Assembly (NCBI RefSeq): GCF_002797555.1
Contig: NZ_PGFA01000004.1
Span: forward strand, 186,001-250,000
DNA length: 64,000 nt
Origin: Hymenobacter chitinivorans DSM 11115
Lineage (GTDB): Bacteria; Bacteroidota; Bacteroidia; Cytophagales; Hymenobacteraceae
Direction: 5' to 3'
Part shown: positions 1 through 9,541 of the stretch, piece after piece
How positions within the stretch are numbered: the stretch's first letter is position 1
Layout: every line of letters begins with the position of its first letter
Made by a program: the position numbers and the translations under genes
The notes under the pieces: model-generated
The model's database searches: none
What the model was told of the DNA's origin: nothing
The model's input: only the letters and a program-made list of their open reading frames with translations

Positions 1-1228
1 CGCGCTGGTAGATGTTGGTCTGGATGTCGGTCAGCAGCTGGTCTACGCTGTTCACGATGTCGGCCAGCGGCAGGTTCATCTTTTCCTTCGTGTCGCGGCG
101 GGCCACTTCCACGGTGCCGTTTTCCAGGTCGCGCATGCCCACCGCAATGCGGACCGGCACGCCTTTGAGCTCCCACTCGGCAAACTTGAAGCCCGGCCGC
201 TCGGTATCCCGGTCGTCGAACTTCACGCTGATGCCGCGCTCGGCCAAGCCCAGCTGCATGGGCCGGATCCGCTCGGCGAGTTCTTCCAGCTGGCCGGTTT
301 TGTAAATCGGCACGATAACCACCTGAATCGGGGCCAGCTTGGGCGGCAGCACCAGGCCTTCGTCGTCGGAGTGGCTCATGATCAGGGCGCCCATCAGGCG
401 GGTGCTTACGCCCCACGAAGTGCCCCATACGTGTTCCAGCTGGCCCTCCTTGTTGGTAAACTGCACATCAAAAGCTTTGGCGAAGTTCTGGCCCAGGAAG
501 TGCGAAGTCCCGGCCTGCAGCGCTTTGCCGTCCTGCATCAAGCCTTCGATGCAGTACGTATCGAGGGCGCCGGCAAACCGCTCGTTCTCGGTTTTCACGC
601 CTTTCACCACCGGCAGCGCCATCCATTCCTCGGCAAACTGGGCGTACACTTCCAGCATCTGCCGGGTTTCGGCTACGGCTTCCTCGGCGGTGGCATGGGC
701 CGTGTGGCCTTCCTGCCACAAAAACTCGGCCGTGCGCAAAAACAAGCGGGTCCGCATTTCCCAGCGCACCACGTTGGCCCACTGGTTGATCAGCAGCGGC
801 AAGTCGCGGTAGCTCTGAATCCAGTTTTTGTAAGTGCTCCAGATAATAGCTTCCGAGGTTGGGCGCACAATAAGCTCTTCTTCCAGCTTGGCGTTGGGGT
901 CCACGCGGAGCTTGCCGGGCTTGTCGGGGTCGTTCTGCAGGCGGTAGTGCGTTACTACGGCGCACTCTTTGGCAAAGCCCTCCGCGTTTTTCTCCTCAGC
1001 CTCAAACAAGCTTTTGGGTACAAACAGCGGAAAATAGGCATTCTGGTGGCCCGTGCGCTTGAACATATCGTCGAGCTGGCGCTGCATTTTCTCCCAGATG
1101 GCGTAACCATAGGGTTTGATGACCATACAGCCCCGCACGGCCGAGTTTTCGGCCAAGCCCGCGCGCTTTACCAACTCATTGTACCACAGTGAATAATCTT
1201 CACTACGCTTTGGCAAACTTTTACTCAT
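1..1228 (-). CDS. proS: Proline--tRNA ligase (3' end beyond window)
   Basis: Charges tRNA-Pro with proline in the cytoplasm. The complement of 1226-1228 is the ATG; the protein opens MSKSLPKRSEDYSLWYNELV. A class II motif 2 region, RTRLFLRTAEFLWQEG, sits at about residues 159-174, and the anticodon-binding domain begins near residue 295 (APIQVVIVPIYK). The sequence resembles the shorter archaeal/eukaryotic-type ProRS, not the E. coli type with an editing insertion. About 409 codons are present, so roughly the last 80 residues, including the expected C-terminal domain, lie outside the window. The gene is divergent from the lipoprotein at 1425. The family call is firm. Confidence 0.95.
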   Translation of the reverse strand, partial: MSKSLPKRSEDYSLWYNELVKRAGLAENSAVRGCMVIKPYGYAIWEKMQRQLDDMFKRTGHQNAYFPLFVPKSLFEAEEKNAEGFAKECAVVTHYRLQNDPDKPGKLRVDPNAKLEEELIVRPTSEAIIWSTYKNWIQSYRDLPLLINQWANVVRWEMRTRLFLRTAEFLWQEGHTAHATAEEAVAETRQMLEVYAQFAEEWMALPVVKGVKTENERFAGALDTYCIEGLMQDGKALQAGTSHFLGQNFAKAFDVQFTNKEGQLEHVWGTSWGVSTRLMGALIMSHSDDEGLVLPPKLAPIQVVIVPIYKTGQLEELAERIRPMQLGLAERGISVKFDDRDTERPGFKFAEWELKGVPVRIAVGMRDLENGTVEVARRDTKEKMNLPLADIVNSVDQLLTDIQTNIYQR

Positions 1229-1424
1229 ATTCGAGGTATCTTTGGGTAAGCGAAATAGTTCCCAAATCTGGTATAAGATTTGTCCTAGGGAAAGGGCACC
1301 GTTTCGGCGCCAAATTACGTTATTAAACCGGAGCTCACCGCGCCGGTCTCTTATAAGTCAGGCAACCAATTTGGGGTTTCTCTAATCTGTTCCTTGCAAG
1401 GTCCACTTTTCAGCGTCAGCAGCC

Positions 1425-2831
1425 ATGAAATCAATCCTTAACACTGTTTTGCCCGCCATGGCCCTGCTCGCGCTGGGTGGCTGCGCAAGCACCTCGGCTC
1501 TCACCTCTACGGAGAGCGACGGGGTTTATTATTCCTCCAAGGACCGCACTATCTACAATGAGCCCGTTGGCTCGACGGCCTCGGCGCAGGATAATACTTC
1601 CGGCGGCAGCTCGGCTACCGATGCGGAAACTAATCCGGACTACGCCAGCTCCGGCAATTCCTCGTCCTCGAAAAGCGGCGGCTCGGAGTATTACGACGAC
1701 GATTATAGCTACTCGGCCCGGATTCGGCGGTTTCACCAGCCGGCTTACCGTAGCTTCAGCTACGGCTACTACGACCCATTCTACTCCGACCCGTTCTGGT
1801 ATGGCGGCAGCGCCTACTCCTACTACGGGGGCGGTTACTCGCCCTACGGTTGGGGCCCGGGCTACTACGGCTCGTATTATGACCCCTTCTACAGCCCGTA
1901 TGGCTACGGTAATACGGCTGTAATTATCAACATCGGCTTTGGTCGGCCCTACTACAGCCCCTGGGGCTACGGGTATGGTGGCTATGGCTACGGCCGTGGT
2001 TACTACGATGGCTACCGCAACGGCTTGTATAGCGGCTACGGCAATTACTACGGCGGCACAGTTGGCAGCAGCCGGAACGTGCACTATGGCCCCCGCACGG
2101 GTCGTAGTCAGGAAGCTACTACCGATGGCCGTGCCGCGACGGGTGTTAGCCCGGGCCGGGGCCGCACCCGTGAGGGGGGCGTAGCCAACTCGGAAGGCGG
2201 AATAAATACGACTGGCTCTGGTGCCGGCACCAGCTCCAGCTGGAACGGCCGGGGGCGGGAGCGGAGCACCGACAACCCAACCGGGGGCGTGTCCTCATCC
2301 TCGGATGTTCGGGCCAATGACGTAAATACCGGCCGCAGCCGTGACGGCAGCGAGCAGGTGCAGCGCCGCAACAACACGGCCGTCTTCACCGACGAAAACG
2401 GGACTCGGGTTCAAACCCGCAGCCGCGAAGGCGCCGAGCAGCCCCGCACCACCGAAAACGCCGGTCGCCGCTGGCGGACAGTGGAAAATACCGGTAATGC
2501 TGATGGACAGCCCGCCACGAACCCAACGTACCCCAATTACTCGGAGCAGCGCCGCAGCCGCAGCCGGGAAGCGTATAGCGGCGACCAAAGCAACGGTCAG
2601 AACAACGGTGGGCAGCAAGCGGAGCAACCAGCTCGTCGGCAGCGGACCTACGAGGCCCCAGCGCAACAGCCGACCCGTACCTACGAAGCTCCGCAGCGGA
2701 CGTATGAGGCTCCCAGCCGTTCGTACGAACCCTCGCGCAGCACTACTCCTGCTCCGTCTATGGGCGGTGGCAGCAGTGGTGGCGGTGGTGGCCGCAGCAG
2801 CGGTGGCGGCGGCCGTGGCCGCGGCGAATAA
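1425..2831 (+). CDS. Tyr/Gly/Ser-rich low-complexity lipoprotein
   Basis: A 468-residue predicted lipoprotein. The signal peptide MKSILNTVLPAMALLALGGC ends in a lipobox with Cys20. Residues about 85-210 are extremely rich in Tyr and Gly (repeated YGYY, YDPFYS, GYGYG). The rest is Ser/Gly/Arg-rich, with repeats of the type RTYEAP near residues 405-435 and a final poly-Gly/Ser tail ending GGGRGRGE. There is no catalytic motif, and I do not recognise a named family. Proteins of this composition in Bacteroidota are usually annotated as hypothetical prolipoproteins. It is probably exported and anchored in the envelope. The FadL-type barrel starts 62 bp downstream and may be co-transcribed. Function unknown. 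Confidence 0.85.
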   Translation: MKSILNTVLPAMALLALGGCASTSALTSTESDGVYYSSKDRTIYNEPVGSTASAQDNTSGGSSATDAETNPDYASSGNSSSSKSGGSEYYDDDYSYSARIRRFHQPAYRSFSYGYYDPFYSDPFWYGGSAYSYYGGGYSPYGWGPGYYGSYYDPFYSPYGYGNTAVIINIGFGRPYYSPWGYGYGGYGYGRGYYDGYRNGLYSGYGNYYGGTVGSSRNVHYGPRTGRSQEATTDGRAATGVSPGRGRTREGGVANSEGGINTTGSGAGTSSSWNGRGRERSTDNPTGGVSSSSDVRANDVNTGRSRDGSEQVQRRNNTAVFTDENGTRVQTRSREGAEQPRTTENAGRRWRTVENTGNADGQPATNPTYPNYSEQRRSRSREAYSGDQSNGQNNGGQQAEQPARRQRTYEAPAQQPTRTYEAPQRTYEAPSRSYEPSRSTTPAPSMGGGSSGGGGGRSSGGGGRGRGE

Positions 2832-2893
2832 GTTAGCTACTCGGAAATCTTATTGTGGCCGGCCCCTGGCCGGCCACCTTTCTTTCCCATCCT

Positions 2894-4387
2894 ATGAAAA
2901 ACCTGAAATATTTACTTGCCGTGGCCTTTTTAGGTCAGGCTAGCTACGCCTTTGCCCAATATGAAGTGGATGCGCTCCGGTTTTCCCAGACTCAGTTTGG
3001 GGGTACTGCCCGCACCCTCGGCATCGGGGGCGCAAACGTGGCCGTGGGAGCTGATCTGAGCAGCCTAGCTACTAACCCCGCGGGATTGGGGATGTATCAG
3101 CGTTCGGAATTCAGCTTTTCGCCCGGCTTAGGGCTTGGCAATACGGAAAGTACAGCCTTTGGAACTACGACTACCGACGCTCGCAACAGCTTGCACATCG
3201 GTAGCCTAGGGGCCGCCTTTGTAAACCGCCGCCCGGATAGTGACTCCAATCCCTGGCGTAGTGGCACGTTTGCCCTGGGCCTGACGCGTATTAACGACTT
3301 TAACCAGAGCTTCCGGTACCGGGGCAACCCTAGCCGGGGGCAGGATATCTTCCAGCGACTGAGCACGGATCGACGGCAGGATCTGGACGATCTGGCATAC
3401 AAGACCTACCTCACGGAAGAGGATTCCAAGGGCATTTACGTGCCCTCCGACTACAGCCTCTCCCGCGGCAAGCTGACGCAGGAAGAAACGGTACTGACCA
3501 CCGGCTCGCAAACCCAGTTCGACTTTGGCTACGGCGCTAGCTATAAAGACCGGCTCTACATTGGCGGCGCCATCGGTTTGGTAAGCACGCGTTTCAGCTC
3601 GACCAGCACGCTGAAGGCTATTGACCCCAATACGTATCCGGCCGGAACCGAAGGGGCCGCCTTTAGCTCCCTGACGTACCGGGAGACTTTGGATACTCGC
3701 GGCTCGGGCATTAATGCCCGCGTGGGAGCCATTTACCGGGCCAGTGATGTACTGCGCGTGGGGGCTTCCATTCAGACCCCGACGTACATGCAGCTATCCG
3801 AAACCTACGGGGCCAAGATGGATGCTGCCTATGACCAACCAATTCAGGTTGGCGGCAAAACGATTAGCTCCAGCAGCGAATCTATTGACCCCGGAGCTTT
3901 TGACTATGCCCTGACGACGCCGTTCCGGGCCTCGGGTGGGGTAGCGGCCATTATTGGCAAGCACGGCTTTATCAGCGGGGATGTGGAGTACGTGAATTAC
4001 AGCAGTGCTCGGCTTAGCAATGACAACAGTGACCCAGCCGTCAATAACAGCTACGATTTTGGGCCTACCAACGATGATGTGCGCCAGCTCTACCACTCGA
4101 CGGTAAACTTGCGGGTTGGCGGGGAGTTACGGGCGGATATTTTTCGTTTGCGTGCCGGCTACGCCCGTTATGGCGACCCATACAAGGAAAACTCTTTTGA
4201 CCGGACTCAGAACTACTTCACGCTCGGGGCCGGGTTGCGCCAGAACAACTTCTTTATAGACGTGGCCGGGGTATACAGCACCAATAAGCGCTTCTATAGC
4301 CCCTACGTGCTGGAAACTGACACGCCGGTAGTTGGTATAGATGGCAGCCGGTATACCACCACTCTCACGGCCGGCTGGACTTTCTAA
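2894..4387 (+). CDS. OmpP1/FadL/TodX-family outer membrane protein
   Basis: A 497-residue outer membrane beta-barrel of the hydrophobic-compound (FadL/TodX) transport family. I chose the ATG at 2894 because it gives a clean signal peptide (MKNLKYLLAVAFLGQASYAFAQ); the longer frame from 2855 only adds unrelated residues. The mature N-terminus YEVDALRFSQTQFGGTART is typical of the Bacteroidota branch, followed by GGANVAVGADLSSLATNPAG. Alternating strands run to the C-terminal YTTTLTAGWTF, a barrel ending in an aromatic residue. Substrate is unknown; the family moves long-chain fatty acids or aromatic hydrocarbons. A strong bidirectional terminator follows. Confidence 0.88.
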   Translation: MKNLKYLLAVAFLGQASYAFAQYEVDALRFSQTQFGGTARTLGIGGANVAVGADLSSLATNPAGLGMYQRSEFSFSPGLGLGNTESTAFGTTTTDARNSLHIGSLGAAFVNRRPDSDSNPWRSGTFALGLTRINDFNQSFRYRGNPSRGQDIFQRLSTDRRQDLDDLAYKTYLTEEDSKGIYVPSDYSLSRGKLTQEETVLTTGSQTQFDFGYGASYKDRLYIGGAIGLVSTRFSSTSTLKAIDPNTYPAGTEGAAFSSLTYRETLDTRGSGINARVGAIYRASDVLRVGASIQTPTYMQLSETYGAKMDAAYDQPIQVGGKTISSSSESIDPGAFDYALTTPFRASGGVAAIIGKHGFISGDVEYVNYSSARLSNDNSDPAVNNSYDFGPTNDDVRQLYHSTVNLRVGGELRADIFRLRAGYARYGDPYKENSFDRTQNYFTLGAGLRQNNFFIDVAGVYSTNKRFYSPYVLETDTPVVGIDGSRYTTTLTAGWTF

Positions 4388-4394
4388 TAGCCGC

Positions 4395-4458
4395 CTGAGT
4401 AGGCCACAAAAAAGACGCCCTGGTCGAAACCAGGGCGTCTTTTTTGTGGCCTACTCAG
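4395..4458. terminator. Bidirectional terminator with a 29-bp perfect stem
   Basis: Perfect inverted repeat: arms 4395-4423 and 4430-4458, loop 4424-4429 (tcgaaa). The A/T tracts lie inside the palindrome, so the stem continues past them. It separates two convergent genes ending at 4387 (+) and 4460 (-), and the right arm stops one base before the stop codon of the minus-strand gene. Confidence 0.92.
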
Positions 4459-4459
4459 C

Positions 4460-5401
4460 TTATTTGGCAATGCGGACTTGCAAATCCAGGGTTGGAACAG
4501 GCAAGGAGCGAATTTCAACCACCGTCAGCAGCCCGTACTTGCCGTCGGCCGTGATAAAGGCAAATAGTTGATTCTTGAGCAGGGGCCCCGTGTTCGTTAT
4601 TGTCTCGCCCTGGCTGTAGAGGTCCGTAAAGTTCTGCGCCGTGACGGCCGAGCTGAAGGTATTCTGGTCGGCCGGCACGCGGCGCAACTGCGTAATACGC
4701 GGATTGAGCCACTTGGTGGAATCCCGCTTGAAAGCTTTGTCGGCTAATGTGGCTAGGCTGGGCTTGCCGGTGGCGGTAGGCACGCAGATCAGGTCAACGA
4801 GCTGTTGGGCGGCGGGGTTGGTGCGCACCGTGAAGCCCGGCAGCGCCAATCCCGACGGCAAGGCCAAACAACTGCGGCTGGTCGTGTTGCGGGCTTGCTG
4901 CAGGTGCACCGTGTAGCGGTGGTACACCAGGGCTGAGTCGCTGTTGCGCAGGGTGAGGCGGAAGCCGCGGCTGGAGCTGTGCTGCTGCGTGTCGAATACT
5001 GCAAAATTCCATTGTTCACTACCCGAAGTGGTGCGGGTATTAAAGGTGAACTGGTAGGCCAGCGCATCCCTCTCACTCAGCGTAGAGTCGAGGTAAACCA
5101 GGTCCGGCTCGGCGAAGTTGTTCGGATTATAGCCCGTGGCCGGGTAGGTAATGGGATTTTTACGGGGAGAGTACCCCACCGTAATAAGTAGCCGCTTCAG
5201 CTTCGTGCTACCGGTTGCTTCGGCATAGAGCTTACTGGTGAGCGTGTCGCCGGCGGTGGTAGCCAAGCGGCTGGCGCTGACGTAGCGGGAACTGCCCACC
5301 AGATTGACATAGGGGTTGGGGCCGGTGTCCGAGTCGGGGGCGCAGGCGCTGGCCAGCAGGCCGGCCGCTACCGCAGCAGAAAGGGGAAAGCGAAGACGCA
5401 T
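4460..5401 (-). CDS. Orphan lipoprotein
   Basis: A 313-residue predicted lipoprotein of unknown function. The start at 5401 gives MRLRFPLSAAVAAGLLASAC with a lipobox Cys20; a longer frame reaches 5452 but adds 17 residues before the signal peptide, so it is rejected. The mature protein begins APDSDTGPNPYVNLVGSSRY. It has no cysteine motif or catalytic signature that I recognise. The chain is mixed beta-type in character (many VYL, FTFNT, RLTLRN segments), which would suit an Ig- or jelly-roll-like extracytoplasmic fold. It is convergent with the FadL-type gene and divergent from the DPP-IV gene. Confidence 0.8.
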   Translation of the reverse strand: MRLRFPLSAAVAAGLLASACAPDSDTGPNPYVNLVGSSRYVSASRLATTAGDTLTSKLYAEATGSTKLKRLLITVGYSPRKNPITYPATGYNPNNFAEPDLVYLDSTLSERDALAYQFTFNTRTTSGSEQWNFAVFDTQQHSSSRGFRLTLRNSDSALVYHRYTVHLQQARNTTSRSCLALPSGLALPGFTVRTNPAAQQLVDLICVPTATGKPSLATLADKAFKRDSTKWLNPRITQLRRVPADQNTFSSAVTAQNFTDLYSQGETITNTGPLLKNQLFAFITADGKYGLLTVVEIRSLPVPTLDLQVRIAK

Positions 5402-5644
5402 AGGGCGCAAAGGTCGGAAGTGGGCGACTAAGTTGGTCCGGAAGCCCGGCAAAGAAACCAGGTTCCTATAACGCGCCCGGCGCCGGATTCATGCCCGGTC
5501 ATTAAAAAGAACCCGGCGAGGGCCGCTATTCCTGGTTTGAGGGCTCCGACGGCGCAACCCCGGCCCGGTAACGTTGACTTTAGAGCCGTCTTTTCGTGCG
5601 TAACTTGCCGGACATCCTTTCGGCCGCTCACTTTACTTGTTTCT

Positions 5645-7867
5645 ATGAATTTTCGCTTTCTCGGACTGGCTTTCTTCCTCTCGGCGGTCAGCCCAGTCGT
5701 GTTGCCTGCTTCGGCCCCGGTGGCCCTGGCCCAGCAAAAACAGAATATCACCCTCGAAGACATCTGGTCGAAGGGTACGTTTCAGGCTCGCTCGGTGCCG
5801 GGCTTCAACTGGATGCGGGACGGCCGCTACTATTCCTCGCTCGACAATGGGGACCTGGTGCAGCACGACGTGACGACTGGCAAAGCCGTGCAAACCCTCG
5901 TGGCGGGCCAGGATTTGAAGCTGCCCGGCAGCAGCCAGCCGCTGCCGGTAGAAGGCTACTCGTTTAACTCCGACGAGAAGAAAATCCTGTTCTGGACGGC
6001 CGAAGAGCCCATTTACCGCCGCAGCTCCCGGGCCACCTTTTTCGTGTACGACCGGGCCAGCAAGCAGCTCGTGCCCCTGAGCGCCGGCGGCAAGCAGGGC
6101 TACGCCACCTTCTCGCCCGACGGCAAACGCGTGGCTTTCGTGCGCGACAATAACCTGTTTGTGACCGACCTGGCCACGATGCAGGAAAAAGCCGTGACCA
6201 CCGACGGCGTGCAGAACAAAATCATCAACGGCTCGACCGACTGGGTCTACGAAGAGGAATTCGAGTTTGCCCAGGCTTTCTTCTGGTCGCCCGACTCGCG
6301 GCAGCTGGCCTTTTACACCTTCGACGAAAGCCAGGTACCGGAGTATAACATGCAGGTGTGGGGGGAGCTCTACCCGCAGGACTACCGCTACAAGTACCCC
6401 AAGGCCGGCGAGAAAAACTCGGTCGTCAGCATTTCGGTGCACGACGTGGCCGCCGGCCGCACCACCAAGATGGATGTGGGCCCCGAGCCCAACCAGTACA
6501 TTCCGCGCATCATCTGGACCGAAACGCCCAACCTGCTCAGCATCCGGCGGTTGAACCGCTTGCAGAACAAGCTCGAAATCCTGCACGCCGACGCGGGCAC
6601 CGGCAAAACCCAGGTAATCCTGACCGACGAGGATAAGGCCTACGTGGAAGTCAACGACGATTTGCGCTACCTCGAAGATGGCAAGCAGTTCCTGTTTAGC
6701 AGCGAAAAGGACGGCTACCGCCACCTCTACCTCTATGACATGAAGGGCAAGCTGGTGCGCCAGCTCACCAAGGGCAACTGGGAAATCACCAGCATCGACG
6801 GTTTCGACGAGGACAAAGGCATCGTGTACTACAGCAGCACCGAGGTTTCGCCCTTGCAGCGGCAGCTCTACCGTATCAGCCTGAAGGGCAGCGGCAAAAC
6901 CCGGCTGAGTGAAGCCGCCCACGGCAACAACACCGTGAACCTGAGCCCCGACTGCAAGTATTTCCTCAACTACTTCTCGGCCGCCGGGGAGCCCACCACG
7001 GTGAGTTTGCGCAACGGCAAGGACGGCAAGCTGGTGAAAGTGCTGGAAGACAACGCCAAGCTGCGCCAGACGATGAGCCAGTATAACCTGAGCAAAATGG
7101 AGTTTATCAGCTTCAAAACCTCGGAAGGTGTAACGCTCAACGGCTCGATGCTGAAGCCCACCAACTTCGACGCCACCAAGAAGTACCCGGTGCTGATGTA
7201 CGTGTACGGCGGCCCTGGCTCCCAAACCGTGAAAGACGACGTGGGCGGCGGCATTGCCCTGACCAACTACCTCTGGCACCAGCTGCTGGCCGAGCAGGGC
7301 TACATCATCGTGTCGGTGGATAACCGCGGCACGGGCGCCCGGGGTGCCGAGTTCAAGAAAAGCACCTACGCCAACCTGGGCAAACTGGAAACCATCGACC
7401 AGGGCGAAAGCGCCAAGTACCTGGGCACGTTGCCCTACGTGGACAAGGCCCGCATCGGCATCTGGGGCTGGAGCTTCGGGGGCTACATGACGGCCCTGGC
7501 CATGACCAAAAACGCCGACCTGTTTAAGATGGCCATTTCGGTGGCGCCCGTGACCAACTGGCGCTACTACGATACGGTCTACACCGAGCGGTTCCTCAAA
7601 ACGCCCCAGGAAAACCCCGGCGGCTACGACGACAACTCGCCCGTGCAGTTTGCCCAGCAGCTCAAGGGCAAGTACCTGCTCGTGCACGGCACCGGCGACG
7701 ACAACGTGCACTTCCAGAACTCCACGGCCTGGGTCGACGCCATGGTAAAAGCCAACAAGGATTTCCAGTCGTTATACTACCCCAACCGCAACCACGGTAT
7801 TTACGGGGGCAACACCCGGCTGCACTTATATCGGCAAATGACTGATTTCGTGCTAAAAAACCTGTAA
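5645..7867 (+). CDS. Dipeptidyl-peptidase IV family serine peptidase (S9B)
   Basis: A 740-residue exported prolyl dipeptidase that removes X-Pro dipeptides from peptide N-termini. The start at 5645 gives a signal peptide (MNFRFLGLAFFLSAVSPVVL... ending near AQQ). An N-terminal beta-propeller contains the substrate N-terminus anchor WVYEEEFEF at about 200-208. The C-terminal alpha/beta hydrolase holds the triad: Ser610 in GWSFGG, Asp685 in HGTGDDNVHF, His717 in NRNHGIYGGN. Length and motif order match DPP-IV of Porphyromonas and relatives. It is likely periplasmic or surface exposed and feeds on proline-rich peptides. It appears to be a single transcription unit. Confidence 0.95.
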   Translation: MNFRFLGLAFFLSAVSPVVLPASAPVALAQQKQNITLEDIWSKGTFQARSVPGFNWMRDGRYYSSLDNGDLVQHDVTTGKAVQTLVAGQDLKLPGSSQPLPVEGYSFNSDEKKILFWTAEEPIYRRSSRATFFVYDRASKQLVPLSAGGKQGYATFSPDGKRVAFVRDNNLFVTDLATMQEKAVTTDGVQNKIINGSTDWVYEEEFEFAQAFFWSPDSRQLAFYTFDESQVPEYNMQVWGELYPQDYRYKYPKAGEKNSVVSISVHDVAAGRTTKMDVGPEPNQYIPRIIWTETPNLLSIRRLNRLQNKLEILHADAGTGKTQVILTDEDKAYVEVNDDLRYLEDGKQFLFSSEKDGYRHLYLYDMKGKLVRQLTKGNWEITSIDGFDEDKGIVYYSSTEVSPLQRQLYRISLKGSGKTRLSEAAHGNNTVNLSPDCKYFLNYFSAAGEPTTVSLRNGKDGKLVKVLEDNAKLRQTMSQYNLSKMEFISFKTSEGVTLNGSMLKPTNFDATKKYPVLMYVYGGPGSQTVKDDVGGGIALTNYLWHQLLAEQGYIIVSVDNRGTGARGAEFKKSTYANLGKLETIDQGESAKYLGTLPYVDKARIGIWGWSFGGYMTALAMTKNADLFKMAISVAPVTNWRYYDTVYTERFLKTPQENPGGYDDNSPVQFAQQLKGKYLLVHGTGDDNVHFQNSTAWVDAMVKANKDFQSLYYPNRNHGIYGGNTRLHLYRQMTDFVLKNL

Positions 7868-7977
7868 CTAGCCGGTGCTGCGCACCGCTACCCTCAGTTT
7901 TAGCATAAGAAAATGCTGCCAGGCGGCGTTTCCTTCGGATAGTTTCGCGTAGAGTGGTCTTTATGCGCATGCTCCGA

Positions 7978-9453
7978 ATGAAACGCCGTCTACTTTTTTA
8001 TATCCTGTTCCTGTTCACCGCCGCGGCCTGCCAGCGCGAAAAGCCGGTCCAGTCGGAAGCTTCCCGGCCGGTTGAAGCCGCCCCCGCCCTGGCCGATTCC
8101 TTGCCCGACTCCCCGGCTACCGGCGCCGTCAATAGCCGCTCGTGGCACCACCTGGGCCGCCGCACTTCCCGTTCGGCCCCGCTGGTGGTGTACCGGCGCG
8201 GCGTGCTGCACGGGCCCGACACGGCTGCGCTGCCGCCCTCGGAAGCCCGCCTCCACGACCTTACCCTCAAGGCAAGTGAGTATTTCAAGATTGACCCCAC
8301 CCAGCCGGCCGAAGTGCACGGGCGCGAAGGCACCGTGGTCCGGATTCCGGCCGGGTCCCTGGTGGATAACAGCAACCGCACGGCCACCAACCCCGTGTGG
8401 GTGGAAATGAAAGAGTGCTACAGCGTGGCCGACATGCTGCTCTCGAACCTGACGACGTTAACGCCCGACGGGGAACTGCTCGAATCGGGCGGCATTGTGC
8501 TGGTGCGGGCCTCGGCCAATGGGCAGCAGCTCCGGCTGGCGCCCGGGCAGGCGTTTCAGCTCGAAATGCCCGGCCCGGCTTCGCGCCGCAAAGAGCTGAA
8601 GCTGTTTTACGGGCAGGGTGGCCGCGGGCAGCAGCCCCTGCGCTGGGTGGCCGCCGGCCCCGCCGCCGACTTGCCGCCACCGGCCGCGGTAGCCAGCTCT
8701 ACCGACCAGATGCCCACTTACGGCAACGGCCCGGCCGACATCAACAAGCTGGTGCGCTACCCCCAAACAGCCGTCGAAAACAAAACGGAGGGCATCGTTT
8801 ACGCCTCGTTTATGGTCGATGAGCAGGGCCGGGTGGAGGCGCCGAGCATCGTGCGGGGCATTGGGGGCGGCTGCGACGAGGAAGTGCTGCGGGTGCTGCG
8901 CCAAACCTCGGGCCACTGGACCCCGGCCCGCAGCGGCGGGCAAGCGGTGAAAGTGAAAATGATGCTGCCCATCCGCTTTTCCTTCCACGAAGGCTTGGCC
9001 AACGCCGACGAAACCGCCGTAGCCTCGGCCGATACCGCCGGCCCCTCACCCGTAGCGTTGGCCACCGACGACGAGGCCGCCGAAGTGCAGGAGCAGTCGG
9101 ACCGGCGCGTGTACACCTGCCGTAAGCTGGGCTGGCTCAACGCCGATAAGCCCATAGTCCTGGGGCAGGCCGTTGATTTCACGGTGCCCGTGGATGTGGA
9201 GCCTAGCACCAGCATCCGGCTGGTGGTGGAAGGCTCCGCGGCCATTGCCGAAGCCCGGCCCCAGGCCGACGGCTACGCGTTTCAGGGTATTCCCGGGGGG
9301 CGCAAGGTGCTGCTCATCGGTACCCAGTACCGCAACGGCACGCCGTACCTGGCTTTGCGCCGCACCGTAGCCGGCCAGGCCAGCAGTGAGGCGCTGGTGT
9401 TTCAGGAAACAACCTTGGAGGAGTTGGAGCGGGCCCTGGAGAAAATTCAGTAA
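7978..9453 (+). CDS. Lipoprotein with a TonB C-terminal domain
   Basis: A 491-residue predicted lipoprotein. The signal MKRRLLFYILFLFTAAAC puts the lipobox Cys at 18; in-frame ATGs at 7954 and 7963 would lengthen the n-region only, so the start is uncertain by up to 8 codons. Residues about 245-338 (MPTYGNGPADINKLVRYPQ to IRFSF) match the TonB C-terminal fold, with the typical G-VYASFMVDEQGRV segment and a W-PA-G-Q motif. The upstream 200 residues and the final 150 match nothing I know. TonB normally has an inner-membrane helix; here the domain is lipid-anchored, so it may not energise a receptor at all. Possible weak promoter TAGTTTCG just upstream. Confidence 0.82.
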   Translation: MKRRLLFYILFLFTAAACQREKPVQSEASRPVEAAPALADSLPDSPATGAVNSRSWHHLGRRTSRSAPLVVYRRGVLHGPDTAALPPSEARLHDLTLKASEYFKIDPTQPAEVHGREGTVVRIPAGSLVDNSNRTATNPVWVEMKECYSVADMLLSNLTTLTPDGELLESGGIVLVRASANGQQLRLAPGQAFQLEMPGPASRRKELKLFYGQGGRGQQPLRWVAAGPAADLPPPAAVASSTDQMPTYGNGPADINKLVRYPQTAVENKTEGIVYASFMVDEQGRVEAPSIVRGIGGGCDEEVLRVLRQTSGHWTPARSGGQAVKVKMMLPIRFSFHEGLANADETAVASADTAGPSPVALATDDEAAEVQEQSDRRVYTCRKLGWLNADKPIVLGQAVDFTVPVDVEPSTSIRLVVEGSAAIAEARPQADGYAFQGIPGGRKVLLIGTQYRNGTPYLALRRTVAGQASSEALVFQETTLEELERALEKIQ

Positions 9454-9541
9454 CTCGGCCTTTCGTACGCTCTTTTTCCCGCCCACGTAGGGCCTGGCGC
9501 TGTGCTGTGGGTACGGGGCCGGGCCTATTGCCTTTTTCTGC

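Noticed and set aside
1237..1244. TATCTTTG resembling a -7 promoter element
   Set aside because: It lies next to the proS start on the opposite strand; the leader to the lipoprotein at 1425 would be about 180 nt and the -33 spacing (24 bp) is off.
5633..7711. 692-residue open frame on the minus strand
   Set aside because: It lies wholly antisense to the DPP-IV gene, is Val/His/Gly-rich with no domain or signal, and reflects the GC-rich codon bias of the real gene.
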